Source: Trichostrongylus colubriformis (lineage: Eukaryota > Nematoda > Chromadorea > Rhabditida > Trichostrongylidae). From it: a stretch of DNA of 64,000 bases. A program made the translations under genes and the position numbers. The notes beneath the pieces were generated by a model. It was not told the origin of the DNA. It worked only from the letters and a program-made list of their open reading frames with translations, and searched no databases. The DNA lies in the NCBI GenBank assembly GCA_963978905.1, contig OZ022259.1:50486727-50550726 (forward strand), read 5' to 3'. Numbering within the stretch: position 1 is the first letter of the stretch; the number at the start of each line of letters is the position of its first letter. Below are positions 34,160 to 44,763 of the stretch, in pieces.

Positions 34160-35280
34160 TACCACTACCCCACCACTCCAGTGATGCAGTGTGCGCGGAA
34201 ATACGTTCGCTACGAGAAACGACGGAAAAAGATTTCAAGGTATCACCGTTCCACTCCTTTCTTTCTGCACTGCAGCACTATTTAGAACTTCTACTTTTAA
34301 TTTGGCAATGTACAAATCATCCCTCAAGGTGCCTTTGAATGAAGTGAGCATGATGATTTCAATAATTATTTGTTTGTACCCAAAGGCGCCAGATAATAGG
34401 CAGTGGAAAAATTGCCGCCTTGCCTTGCCCATGCCCGATTCGACAGGTACGAATTTTGGATTTCCTCATCCACATTATGAGAAGTTTTTACAAGAAAAAG
34501 ATCACAGATCAGTACTGCTCTGACACCCGGTTCTTCTGAATTTACTGTCTGGGTACTCTCTGTGAAAGGATTATGATGGAAGAAGAGAATTCAAATCTCA
34601 ATGTCCCCGTTTAGGGAGCAAAATTCAAAGTATTGTTCCCAGTAATGTAGTTGGATGTAGAGTAAATCGAAGGCTCAAAAAAATTGTGAGAATACTTACA
34701 CTGAAACTTATCAAAAGCATAAACACTACCTCTTCATCATTTGTTACGATCGTGGGATACAGTATTGCATTCCAGTTGAACAGTTATAAGGACCGGTTAT
34801 TACCGCCCTGTTGCCCTACTGGTAGTGCTCAGAATTTCTGTATCAGAGATGGACGTCTCCGGTGAGCGCCAAGACACTTCACTCACGAGAAGGAGAAGAT
34901 CGCGCTTTCTAGCTCGCGGCCACTTAATAACGGGACCAACAAGGCACCTGCTGCGTACGGCAACTTGCTTCGCATGGCGCGCCGGCCCAATCCGTGTGTC
35001 TTGATGCACAACCGCATCTTTGACAGGATGAGGTATTGAGGACTAAGCAGCAATAAACAAAAAGGATCACCAGCAGTTGCAAAAGCGCATTTTTCGAACA
35101 TCTTCGGTAACTGCTAATTGTCTCAATTTAGAGCCTCAATTTCATCGTGCACTGGTGTGCGTCACGCTTATGAAGGTGTTCGAACAAAACTTGAGCAAAA
35201 AAATTTTATTTTAACCAGAAAACAGGCACGATGTTGTAAATTATAGCAAAATACTATGAATCAACAAAAAAGTCTAAATA
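34160..35280. other. no recognised gene
   Basis: Frames at 34191-34523 (+, 110 codons) and 34800-35009 (-) are unrecognised. No repeat seen. Confidence 0.4.
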
Positions 35281-35978
35281 TCAGGCTGTACCAAAAGTCT
35301 TGCAGGAATTTTTTCGATCATCTTTTCTTTTATCATTTCTTCCAGTAGACTACAATAGGCAAACAGCGCATTCACCATTGTTATGGACAACCCTCAGCCA
35401 CCACATAGGTAGATCGCTGATTCCCTCCTCCCAGAACTCTAGGTTCTGTGAGTCGAAGAAGTCAGCGATCGCCTTTGCAAGCAAGTCATAATCAACGAAT
35501 TTTCTCTCTTTAAGAGGATGTGAGAGGTGATCCTCAGAAAGGGCAGTGCCTGAAGAGTATGGCGAATGGGGCAGAACATCCCAGCAGAGCTCCTGTAGCT
35601 TGGCCTGGGTACTTTTCGCGAAATGGGAGCGGGCGTCGTCATGAAAGGGGGTGAACATGGACCTTCTTTGGCGCTCTTTTCGAACAGCGGGCGAGCTGCA
35701 GAAGCTGGCGGGTGTTAGGGTAGCAGTGACTGTCTCGCCTTGTACCACTCGTGGATCCTTCCCATTCTAGAGCACAGTGCTGAAATTGGCTTGTCCTTCA
35801 TGTCAATCTTGCCGTTGCTAAAGCTGATGAGCTCTCCACTGAATCTGGGGGGTCAATACATACTTTTTTAGAAAGCTAGAGTTCAACCATGTACCTGAAC
35901 CGCCTTGATCTGTCTCGAAGTGAACAAGAGGTTTTGATTCCTTTGGAAAAATCCCACAAGACTTTTGGTTCAACCTAA
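35281..35978 (-). mobile_element. internally deleted mariner, TTAGGTTGTCCCAAAAG family, short form
   Basis: 698 bp flanked by TA (35279-35280 and 35979-35980), minus orientation. Ends TCAGGCTGTACCAAAAGTC and the complement of TTAGGTTGAACCAAAAGTC. The frame at 35350-35748 covers the transposase C-terminal part (FHDDARSHFAKSTQAKLQEL, then KERKFVDYDLLAKAIADF). The N-terminal DNA-binding part is nearly gone and the motif around the third Asp is altered (SSGTALSEDHL). Confidence 0.85.
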
Positions 35979-35998
35979 TACTTTTTTCAGCGTGTCAT

Positions 35999-36105
35999 TG
36001 ATGACTGGGACGCACTTAGAACACCCATCCTTCTCAGAAGTTCTTGATGATGAGTTATGATCCATGTCGAAATGGTCATCAGCAGGATGAAAACCACGAG
36101 ATCCA
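35999..36105 (-). other. possible terminal exon next to the mariner
   Basis: On the minus strand a good acceptor (pyrimidine tract, ...CATATTGCAG) at 36106-36107 precedes an open stretch. Two frames stay open: one gives a hydrophobic segment (VVFILLMTISTWII) ending at a stop near 35999, the other a polar segment. The phases do not fit the exon candidate at 38264-38540 directly. Low confidence. Confidence 0.15.
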
Positions 36106-36359
36106 CTGCAATATGTAAAAAGTTGGTAATTTCCTAGCTTGAAGAGGCTAAAGTGACTAGTGAGTAAGTAGCTGGGTTTATGCGGGCAAAGCGGTTCCCA
36201 CGTTTTGGAGGAACCGTCAAAAGAAATTCGAATTTGTCTGGTACCCAAATGTTTATGTTGCGTTTGCTTACTACGGGCCACACGTAAAAAAGCAAGATTT
36301 CGGCTTGAATACACTTCTCTAAGTAGTGTTCCATGAGGTGGGACTGCTGTGGAAGTGGG

Positions 36360-36600
36360 GTCAAGAGAACTCTAGGCGCAAAGCGGTGGTGGTCACATGG
36401 TCAGGGTCACAGTGTGGGAAGCAACTCAACATTAGCCGCGGAAATTCGAACTGCACTCCTACCGCCGACATCTGTTCAAAGTTTTGGCGGCGGGATTTCA
36501 AACGAGTTGCTCTTTTTCCAGTTTCTGGATTTCTGCTTTGGAGAACAGGGAATCTCTTGGTTTTTTCATATTTCTGTTCATGAGATCTATCTAGTAGAGT
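36360..36600 (+). repeat. dispersed repeat, copy 1
   Basis: Homologous to 38770-39010: shared order GTGGTGG...CAC, GGAAGCAACT, CAAAGTT.T..GGCGGGA, TCAAACG.GTTG, TTTTT.....CTCAAGTT/TTTCTG, GAACAG...TATCTC/GAATCTC. Unknown class. Confidence 0.5.
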
Positions 36601-36946
36601 GATTTTAAGAAGGATAAGGATATGGAATTTTCCGTGGACGATTCCTCCTATTTAGTACTCCTTACATGACATGGTGATTACTTCAGTACCCAACTGGCGC
36701 CCGCAGCATATCGTACGCTGTGATAGGAAAGCCTGAGGAATTCTCGTGTGAGAGTACACCCTGTTCCCAAGCAAGTGCCAAATGCACTACATTCAAACGT
36801 TCCCTCTTTCCCTCTTCCCCAGGAGTTCAAATATGATCCTTCCGTTTACGATTCCTCGATGGACGCTGCAGCCCGCCACTCGCATTCTCCTACACCTCTT
36901 TAGAAAGAGATGTGTATGCAGGGAACTAAGTGACGTGAAATAGAGC

Positions 36947-37185
36947 TGAGTTCATACTCGCACGATCGCACGATTGTGCTATCGCATTTGTCGTCATGTG
37001 CACACTCATTTGAGCACGCTATTTTCCCTCTTCCGTAGTTCCGCTCACGGTCTATTATCACTCATAGGCCGTACCAAAATAGCTGCGGAGGGAAAATAGC
37101 TCGCTCAAGTTAGAGCGTGCACGATGACACTTGCAATCGAACCACCGTCTCAAATCGCATTTGCGCAAGGTGTAACCGCAGCCTA
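36947..37185. mobile_element. fold-back MITE
   Basis: Inverted arms around a centre near 37055: GTGCACACTCATTTGAGCAC-GCTATTTTCCCTC on the left, GAGGGAAAATAGCTCGCTCA...GCGTGCAC on the right. The outer parts continue imperfectly to GCTGAGTTCATACTCGC and its counterpart GGTGTAACCGCAGC. Confidence 0.7.
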
Positions 37186-37825
37186 ACTGGATGTGATTAA
37201 AATTTTTTGAAACACAGACTGACTGCTGCTATCCGTAGCACAGAGTTAGGTAAAGATTCTGATTGGCGGTCTAATAAACGCTCAGATTTTCTTGACTTGA
37301 TGCTATCTTCAATCTTCAATCTTCAATCTTCTTCACCTTACTGCTAACATTCGTTTTTCTACAGAAAACAGCTCTATCCATAAAATTGTGGAAAGACGAA
37401 AAACTTAATCAAAGTGATTGAACTCATTTGAGTGGGAAACACTGCAAGAAATAAGAAATGTATCGATCCTGCCACAGCTAGAGCAATATTCACCCACCGA
37501 GAACGATGACGATGAAAATCTTCCAACCGTCTAGAACTCGAACACGTTTCACTCGGTGCACGGAGTGTGGATAAGCCATTCGGCTGGAATCTGTCAGTTT
37601 AGTATGTGGCTATTTCCTAAAACACGCTCACGAATAGAGAGATCGAGTGCGGGAATTTCACTTCATCTCCCTCTTCCATACAATTATTTGCTACTTCTTT
37701 CCCTCTGCGAAGATTCATAACAATTTTGGGCAAGAGAGTGTGGGCCGAACCGGGAACGTGGGAAGTACCGCGAGGTTTCTGAGAGCGAAGCGGCGGCGGA
37801 CACATGGTTGGTGACGCGGTGTAGT
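37186..37825. other. no gene; ATCTTCA microsatellite
   Basis: A short (AATCTTC)n tract lies at about 37308-37334. The piece 37740-37825, with GGAAGTACCGCGAGG and GCGGCGGCGGACACATGG, belongs to the dispersed repeat of 36360. Confidence 0.4.
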
Positions 37826-38003
37826 AAGGCCGCGTTTACATTTTGCGGTGCCGGTGGCAGGGCGTGGCTGCGTGTCTCTGCGTCTCCCCCTGTGCCACCT
37901 TGTCTCGTTGCTTACGTCGTCTCTGCACCTTCCCCGTGCCACTCTGCCTCGCTGCCTGTGAACGAAGCCACCCCTGCCAGCGCAAAATATGAACGCGACC
38001 TGA
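37826..38003. mobile_element. MITE of the GGCCGCGTTCATACTTTGCGG type, copy 2
   Basis: AAGGCCGCGTTTACATTTTG to CAGCGCAAAATATGAACGCG. It is inserted within or beside the dispersed repeat piece ending near 37825. Confidence 0.8.
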
Positions 38004-38263
38004 GCAAACCGAGATAGGGCGCCTAATGAGATGGAGCTGGCATTCTCCACAGGGGACAAAACTCCACCCTCCATCAACAGTCAAAAAGCTTTCCAATAAG
38101 AATTCAGAAAGGGTTGCAGTTTATTGGAATTCCCTGCGACTCAGCGTTGAAACAAATTGCATTTTTTGTGTTTTTCTCCAAGTACTGTATAGTAAGGTGA
38201 TTTTGAGATAAAATTAAACAAAAAAAATTCCGCGCTCGATTCTTCTAGTTACTCATTACTTAC
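38004..38263. other. short region before the exon candidate
   Basis: Nothing recognised. If the exon call is right this is intronic on the minus strand, beginning GTAAGTAATGAG at 38263. Confidence 0.3.
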
Positions 38264-38540
38264 CGATGGAATCTGTAGGGGTTCATCCAAATTTTTACAG
38301 TGTCTCCTGTTAGAAATGACGTTACAGGCGGTAGCATATCTCTCGTCCACTTTTCGCTTCTCTACAATAATGAAATTCCATAAAGGTAAGTCTATAACGT
38401 AGAGGATTGAAAAAGGTTCCTCACTGACCCATTGGAAGTGAACTCTTTTTATGACGTAATTCTTAAAAAATTCTTGTGTCTGACGCAAAGGCATTGTGAT
38501 GAACTCATCCCCGTATCGTCTCTGAACTTTCTCCAATTCG
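38264..38540 (-). CDS. exon-like frame with splice signals, unrecognised protein
   Basis: I do not recognise the protein. On the minus strand an acceptor (ATGCATATTACAG ending at 38541) is followed by 277 bp without a stop, ending at a consensus donor TCG|GTAAGTAATG (38263). The frame reads ELEKVQRRYGDEF near its start and contains a mixed hydrophobic segment (FSILYVIDLPLWNFIIVEKR). It enters with one base of a split codon and leaves in phase 0. Codon use and amino-acid mix look more like real protein than the frames in nearby repeats. Partner exons were not identified: the candidate acceptor at 36106 has the wrong phase. It could be a host exon, a gene fragment or chance. Confidence 0.4.
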
Positions 38541-38769
38541 CTGTAATATGCATAATATGTACACTATAAAAGCAACAAGCAATAGCTCATCACACACGTG
38601 CACAAGACTGTAAAACAATGAATAACAAATAGTGTTTCACTATTTTTGAAGAGTAGGTTTCATTTTCCCTCCCCCCTCCATACAGTTATGTTTACAAATT
38701 GTACACTCGAACAGCTGCAAAGTTTCATGCGCAAAGCCCATTTACAGCAGAGCTACAATCCGTCGAAGT

Positions 38770-39010
38770 CTCCATAGTTTTCAGGCATGAGCATCGCCAT
38801 GTCGCCACAAGGGCGCTAAGAGCTAGGTGGCGGTGGACGCGTCATCAGTGACGCCGTGCAGGAAGCAACTGAGACTGGACCAAGCTCTGAACTGTGAGCC
38901 TTTCCGTCGACATAGGTGGCTCCCAAAGTTGTTCGGCGGGAACTCAAACGGGTTGTGGGTTGTTTTTGAATCTCAAGTTCTGCGTTAGAACAGAAGAGTA
39001 TCTCCGTACG
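38770..39010 (+). repeat. dispersed repeat, copy 2
   Basis: Second copy of the repeat at 36360-36600, ending just before the palindromic mariner at 39031. Landmarks GGTGGCGGTGGACGCG, GGAAGCAACTGAGAC and TTCGGCGGGAACTCAAACGG. Confidence 0.5.
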
Positions 39011-39030
39011 AGGTAAAGAGGCCGCATGTA

Positions 39031-40017
39031 TGGTTGTCGGGAAAGTTCTTTCGTTTTTTAAAAACGTGTTTTTTTCCCTCCAAACTGCTTTCCAGCAATT
39101 TCTTCTCTATGTAGTGCAAGTTCACACGCATCTATGTATAGGGATTATTCTCCTTCATCTCCCGGATAACCTTTTCGGCAAAATTCATTTATTAAAGGTC
39201 AATGTCATCTTCATTACCGAAGGCTTTTTTTGAATGGCGTTAGATAGGAATAGGAAAGATGATAATCCGATGGAGCAAGATCAGGCTATAAGTTGGATGG
39301 GGCAGCACTTCCCATTCAAGTTCGAGAATTTTTTAGCGAGTCTTTCCACATATTGAAAAAGTCTTTGATCGCCTTCCGTCTGAGTAGTCTAAGAAGTTTT
39401 TTCGTATTTTTAAATACCGCTTTTTCCTTCCAAACTGCTTTCCAGCAATCTCTTCTGTACATACACATGTAGTACAAGTCCACACGCATCTATAGGTATT
39501 ATTGTCTTTCGGATAATCTTTTTCGGCAAAATGAACATATCAAAGGTCAACCTCATTATCAATACAAAGATTTTTCTCTGAATGGCGTTAGATAGGTATA
39601 GGAAAGATGATAATCCAATGGAGCAAAATCAGGGCTATAAGGTGGATGGGGCAGCACTTCCCATTCAAGTTCGAGAATTTTTTGGCGAGTCTTCCCACAT
39701 ACTGAAAAAGTGACTCGCCAAAAAATTCTGGAGCTTGAATGGGAAGTGCTGCCCCATCCGCCTTATAGCCCTGATCTTGCTCCATCGGATTATCAGCTTC
39801 TCCTTTCCCAAAGAAAAACCTTCGATAATGAAGAAGAATTGACCTCTAATAAATTAATTTCGCCAAAAAAGATTATCCGGGAGATGAAGGACAATAGTAC
39901 TTATAGATGCGTGTGAACTTGTACTACATATATATGTACAAAAGAAATTGCTGGAAAGCAGTTTGGAGGAAAAAAAGCACGTTTTCAAAAAACGAAAGAA
40001 CTTTCCCGACAACCTAA
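39031..40017. mobile_element. compound palindromic mariner derivative 4
   Basis: 987 bp flanked by TA. Outer left arm 39031-39360 and right arm about 39715-40017 share ends of the type TTAGGTTGTCGGGAAAGTTC then TTTCG. Between them lies an extra left arm (about 39365-39690) whose end is AGTAGTCTAAGAAG, the terminal type of elements 8538 and 22018. The arms again encode only the transposase C-terminus and share the GGCGAGTC centre. Two left arms therefore face one right arm, as expected from recombination between two palindromic families or a nested insertion followed by loss. Confidence 0.85.
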
Positions 40018-40311
40018 TAGCCAAATCCCGCATATTGTACATATGTCTACACGTATGTTTAGTGTAGCAATGACGGGGTTCCACGTCCTATTTTACGTGT
40101 ACGCTTCACAACCCAGCTCATACGGCATCTCTAACTCGCACCGCACGCTACACTCAGGTGCCATGCGAATGAACATGCAAATTTTTTGTTCTAATGACAC
40201 ACTTCTTAAGGACAGTCGACTAAGATTACTCTAGGACGGAGAGTGAAGCCTGATTTCGCAGACACAGCGCACTGAGTTAGATGAGACGGCAACCGGCAAG
40301 TGCTCTGCGTG

Positions 40312-40441
40312 CCAGCTATGCGGGTGTATACAAATGACCTCCTTGGCACCCCATGTGCGAACGCTTAATTACTTCCTCGCACCTCATGTGCGAGAAAGTA
40401 GTTAACTAGCAGATCAGCTGTAGACCGCTCAACTTCATCAA
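40312..40441. repeat. 130-bp inverted repeat, left copy
   Basis: Starts CCAGCTATGCGGGTGTATAC and ends GACCGCTCAACTTCATCA. It pairs with 43180-43318 in opposite orientation at roughly 85-90% identity. Inside is a small dyad, TCGCACCTCATGTGCGA. Confidence 0.85.
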
Positions 40442-40456
40442 CTGAGTGTCCCTACT

Positions 40457-41208
40457 ATACAGGGGGTGCCAAAAAAAAAAAGTAATTTTGCCCACGGCTC
40501 ACATCTGCCAATTTTACAAAACGTAGGGAAACGAAAGAGATAAAACTATTGGGGCAAAACATTCCCGAAATGTTCCTCTAAAAGCAGGAACAAGCTGTGG
40601 CTCCTCACGTTCATGTTCATAAAAATATGGAGGTTTCATTCGGCGCAGTCGGGCTTCGGAGTACCTACATTTAAAAATTCGCTAAAAACAGTGGAGCCAA
40701 GCTCCGTGGTAGGTCTTTTGTGGGAAGCTTCCTGAGGGTTGGCCCTTCGGTTCTTGGAAGTCACAGAGCCTCTGCTGCTTGGACAAGGCTGCTATGATCC
40801 AAAGTATCATTTTCATGCCTCAAATCCGCCTCCGGAGGGGTTTCAGTGGTAGGGGAACGTTTTGGCTCTTGGAAACGAAGGGCGCTGGGAACCCGGGAAA
40901 AACGCAATGTTAAAGAACACCATCCGGTATGAATCCCCTTAGGTACCCAGATTGAACGGACGTCAGCAAGGTGTGAAAGAGGGCGAAGAAATTTCGGATT
41001 TTGCCCAGTTGAGGTGATACATCTTGTTCAGTCTTTCCTTGCTCCCGTTTCTGCTCGTGCAGGAGGCTGCCACGGAGTATAGTGATAGAGTTAGGTCTGC
41101 TCTTGATTCTGGGGATGAGAATACCTCAATAGAATTTACTGTAGTTTGGCTAAATGGGGTCGAAAGTGGAGGATACAAAATTACTTTTTTTTTTTGGCAC
41201 CCCCTGTA
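40457..41208. mobile_element. TIR element, CAGGGGGTGCC ends
   Basis: About 750 bp. Left TA-CAGGGGGTGCCAAAAAAAAA, then AAGTAATTTTG; right CAAAATTACTTTTTTTTTTT then GGCACCCCCTG-TA. The CAG terminus and TA target suggest the Tc1/mariner superfamily. No transposase is recognisable inside; a 119-codon minus frame starts beyond it. It is nested inside the 40312-43318 inverted-repeat segment. Confidence 0.85.
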
Positions 41209-41224
41209 TATAAAGCGCTAAGGC

Positions 41225-42530
41225 GTCTGTCCCTCCGTCTGTCACGAAATTAGGTATCATATGAAAAACGACCTGTGCAGATGGGGCCAAGTGTGGTATG
41301 GGTAGGGCATGGGACAGGAAGTAAAGACCACACATGGACCAAATCAAGCTCCGCCCACGGGGGCGGGGCGTGCACTGGAATGTTTGGCTTTCAGCCCGAA
41401 AATGTTGATTACGTTCGAACGTGCTCCTAACGTAGGGAGAAGATGGATTTAGGTCAGGGATGAGTCTCTGAAGGTCAGGAAAGAATGCAGGGCACAGTGG
41501 GCGGGGCATTTAAAGTGGTGGGCGGAGCTTAGACGTTACATGAAAAACGACCTGTGGAGATGGGGACAAATGCGGTATGGGTAGGGCATGGGACACTAAG
41601 TAAAGACCACACATGGACCAAGTTAAGCTCCGCCCATAATGGGCGGGGCCGTCGTGGAATGTTCAAAAATTGTTGATTGGGTTCGAATGTGCCCCAAACA
41701 TAGGGAGAAGATGGATCAAGGTCAGGGATGAGTTTCTGAAGGTCAGGAAGGAATGCAGGGCACAGTGGGCGGAGCATTTAAAGTGGTGGGCGGAGCTTGG
41801 ACGTTACATGAAAAACGACCTGTGGAGATGGGGACAAATGCGGTATGGGTAGGGCATAGGACAATAAGTAAAGACCACACATGGACCAAGTTAAGCTCCG
41901 CCCATAATGGGCGGGGCCGTCGTGGAGTGTTCAAAAATTGTTGATTGGGTTCGAATGTGCCCCAAACATAGGGAGAAGATGGATCAAGGTCAGGGATGAG
42001 TTTCTGAAGGTCAGGAAAGAATGCAGGGCACAGCGGGCAGAGCATTTAAATTGGTGGGCGGAGCTTGGACGTTACATGAAAAACGACCTGTGGAGATGGG
42101 GACAAATGTGGTATGGGTAGGGCATGAGACACTAAGTAAAGACCACACATGGACCAAGTTAAGCTCCGCCCATAATGGGCGGGGCCGTCGTGGAATGCTC
42201 AAAAATTGTTGATTGTGTTCGAATGTGCCCCAAACATAGGGAGAAGATGGATCAAGGTCAGGGATGAGTTTCTGAAGGTCAGGAAAGAATGCAGGGCACA
42301 GTGGGCGTAGCATTTAAATTGGTGGGCAGAGCTTGGACGTTACATGAAAAACGACCTGTAGAGACAAGTTGGGGACAAGTTTGGATGGGTAGAGCATTGG
42401 ACAAGAAGTGATGACCACACATGGACTAATTTAAGCTCCGCCCACGGTGGGCTGGGTGTGCACTGAAATACTCTGTCCTCAAGAAAAAGAGCAATACAGG
42501 CCGACCTACTGACGCACATGGTGTTTCGCG
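41225..42530 (+). repeat. 268-bp tandem array
   Basis: Units start (ATGAAAAACGACCTGTG) at 41261, 41540, 41808, 42076 and 42344: spacings 279, 268, 268, 268; the last is partial. Each has a 10-bp-arm palindrome of the form GCTCCGCCCATAATGGGCGG and conserved GGTTCGAATGTGCCCCAAAC and GGTCAGGGATGAGTTTCTGA words. Open frames occur on both strands of each unit, but 268 is not a multiple of three, so frames do not continue between units. Single or paired diverged units lie at 12446, 48015 and 59040. Confidence 0.95.
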
Positions 42531-43179
42531 CACAGTAGTGTGCGCCCGCCAACTGGTTATGTCCATAAAGGAAGAAATTAAGGCAGTTTTGCTATAGTAC
42601 ACACTAAAACACTTATTACATCAGTGAAATGTACAATAGGTTGCAGAAAACGAAACGAACTTCTGATTTGTTACTAAATCATATAAGCTTATTAGTAATG
42701 TATTTGTATGTATCAAAAAACATTATGGCTCAACAAAGTTTTTTGGAAACCAACAGTTGTACGTGGGTTGCTCGAACACTGCTCAAATGAAATACCTGCA
42801 TTTGACATATTAAAAGAAGATACAACTGTTCTCCTGTATATGAAGATACATCTATTCTCTTGTATAACCTCTTACGGGCATTCTATAACATTTCATCGAG
42901 ATTAATTATAATTTCCATTCTATGGTTGGTCAACATTAGCGCTTCAATGAGTCAACGAGTAGGTTCTATTCCATCTATTTATTTATTTCACTCATTTTTT
43001 TATTCCAACTATCTTTTATTTGCAATACTATAATTTTTGAAAAATTCTAATATTTCCATTCACCAGTATTTGACTGGTTACCACAGCACCATCAAACAAA
43101 ACTCCTTTTTACGGAAAAATTATAATCCTTCGATCACTATCTCACCTATGCTGTTTTCTCTGTAGACATTACACCCAGT
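42531..43179. other. A/T-rich spacer inside inverted-repeat segment
   Basis: No repeat or gene recognised between the array and the right inverted repeat. Confidence 0.5.
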
Positions 43180-43318
43180 AATGAAGTTGAGCGGTCTATA
43201 GCTGACCTCTGCTAGTTCACTGCTTTCTCGCACATGAGGTGCGAGGAAGTAATTAAGCGTTCGCACATGGGGTGCGAAGGACGTCATCCGTACCAATGTA
43301 TACACACCCCAGCTATGC
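43180..43318. repeat. 130-bp inverted repeat, right copy
   Basis: Partner of 40312-40441, reading ATGAAGTTGAGCGGTCTATA to ACACCCCAGCTATGC. Contains CTCGCACATGAGGTGCGAGG, the same dyad as the left copy. Confidence 0.85.
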
Positions 43319-44582
43319 AAATAAAGAAACGCATTGCTTTACTGAAGATAAGGTGAAGAGCCTATATAATGAGTATTAAACGCATGACGGGTTACTGAGG
43401 AATATATCCGAAAGCCGATTGTCAAGATATCAAATGCAGTGATGGGCAATTAGGGACTAAAATTTCCTAGCATATACGAGAAAAATTACATCATTTTTGG
43501 GTGATTAGGACAAATTGCTCGGTAACTGCTCAAATAACATCAGAGGTTTGAACATTCTTTACAACAGCGACAAATGATCTCCAATATGAAACTTTTGTTA
43601 TTAGGCAAATCCAATTCTACATGTGCTGTAAGATGGATACACTGTGATAGTTAAGGATGTCGGCAAGATCTTATGGAGTTTGTTCCCCATACGTACTATG
43701 CACGCAACAGCTCAATCTACGACCTCTTGTCGTCATGTTCCTCCTGACTTTTCATTTGACCTATGCCTATTTGAAGATATCGGAAGGGATAAATTCGGCA
43801 GACTGTGGATTGTGAAAGTAGGGGTGCTTAGCGATGCAATAGTAGAGAAAGAACCTACGACCTCTTGACATAAACATAAACCCTCTAGACATAAAACTGC
43901 GAATTAACCGAGGAATAGGAACCCGAGAATCCCCCTTTTCTCTCTCGTCCTTTGCGTCACCAGCCGAAGTGGGTTGGAGACAGGCCAGAGTAGGAACCAC
44001 CCAGCCGCGATCGTTCTCCCGCCCCTCCACGGCGGCTTGTCCGGTCACACGACCGCAGGACGACATGCCATGCTGCGGGGTCGTCATAAGACCCCAAGCC
44101 GCAATTTTTCAATGCGATTTTGCCCTACCTCTTCTGAGGTAGGTTCGTTTTAAGAAACATGTACTCCCGGATCTCAGTTTTTACTTACCTCGGCTGGTGC
44201 CTTTAATATAGTCACTAGCTATGAAATGTTGGGACCGTGTGTTGACCAGTCCACAGACGGCAGAGGCTCTGCTCGAAACATCGGAATTCAGTGAAATGTA
44301 TCGCAGGTGGCGTATTGCTGGATGTACTAGAAGATCGCGCCGCGCGATGAATAGTCTGGAGTCAAATTTTTCAAAACAACTTCGTCTAGCTTCGTCTGTA
44401 CTTCAGTTCTGGAGACCAGTAACAGCTGCGTCTCGCAGGATTGGGAGGCACGCACACTGCAGGAAAGACGCAACGTATATAAATAGTGCTAACAACTAAT
44501 ACCAATATTTCTTCACAGTTCCCAAAGCTTCAAATGTCTCATAGAAGGATAACAGCCTAGTTGCATATGTGGCCTTGTTATA
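43319..44582. other. no recognised gene
   Basis: The 106-codon minus frame at 43767-44087 and the 92-codon plus frame at 44221-44499 carry no motif I know. The region 43960-44110 is G/C-rich without a repeat partner in the window. Confidence 0.4.
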
Positions 44583-44763
44583 TCAGGCTGTTGAAAATTA
44601 ATTTCGATTTCGAGGTATGTATAAATAAGTAGATTTTTTATCCAACTATTCCATTTCAAGGAAAACCAGGCATTCTATTTGGTAGATTTTTTCTGCTTTT
44701 TCAAAAACTTCTATGAATGTCGCTGTAATTGTTCCAGCCGGCCTTTTCCAGGGCTGTGTATAA

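Noticed and set aside
35999..38540. Two-exon gene joining 38264-38540 to 35999-36105
   Set aside because: The donor leaves phase 0, while the downstream acceptor opens only in other phases, with a stop after eight codons in phase 0.
41150..42313. Repeated ~100-codon proteins on the minus strand of the 268-bp array
   Set aside because: The unit is 268 bp, not a multiple of three. Frames restart in each unit, the opposite strand is equally open, and the same family elsewhere has stops.
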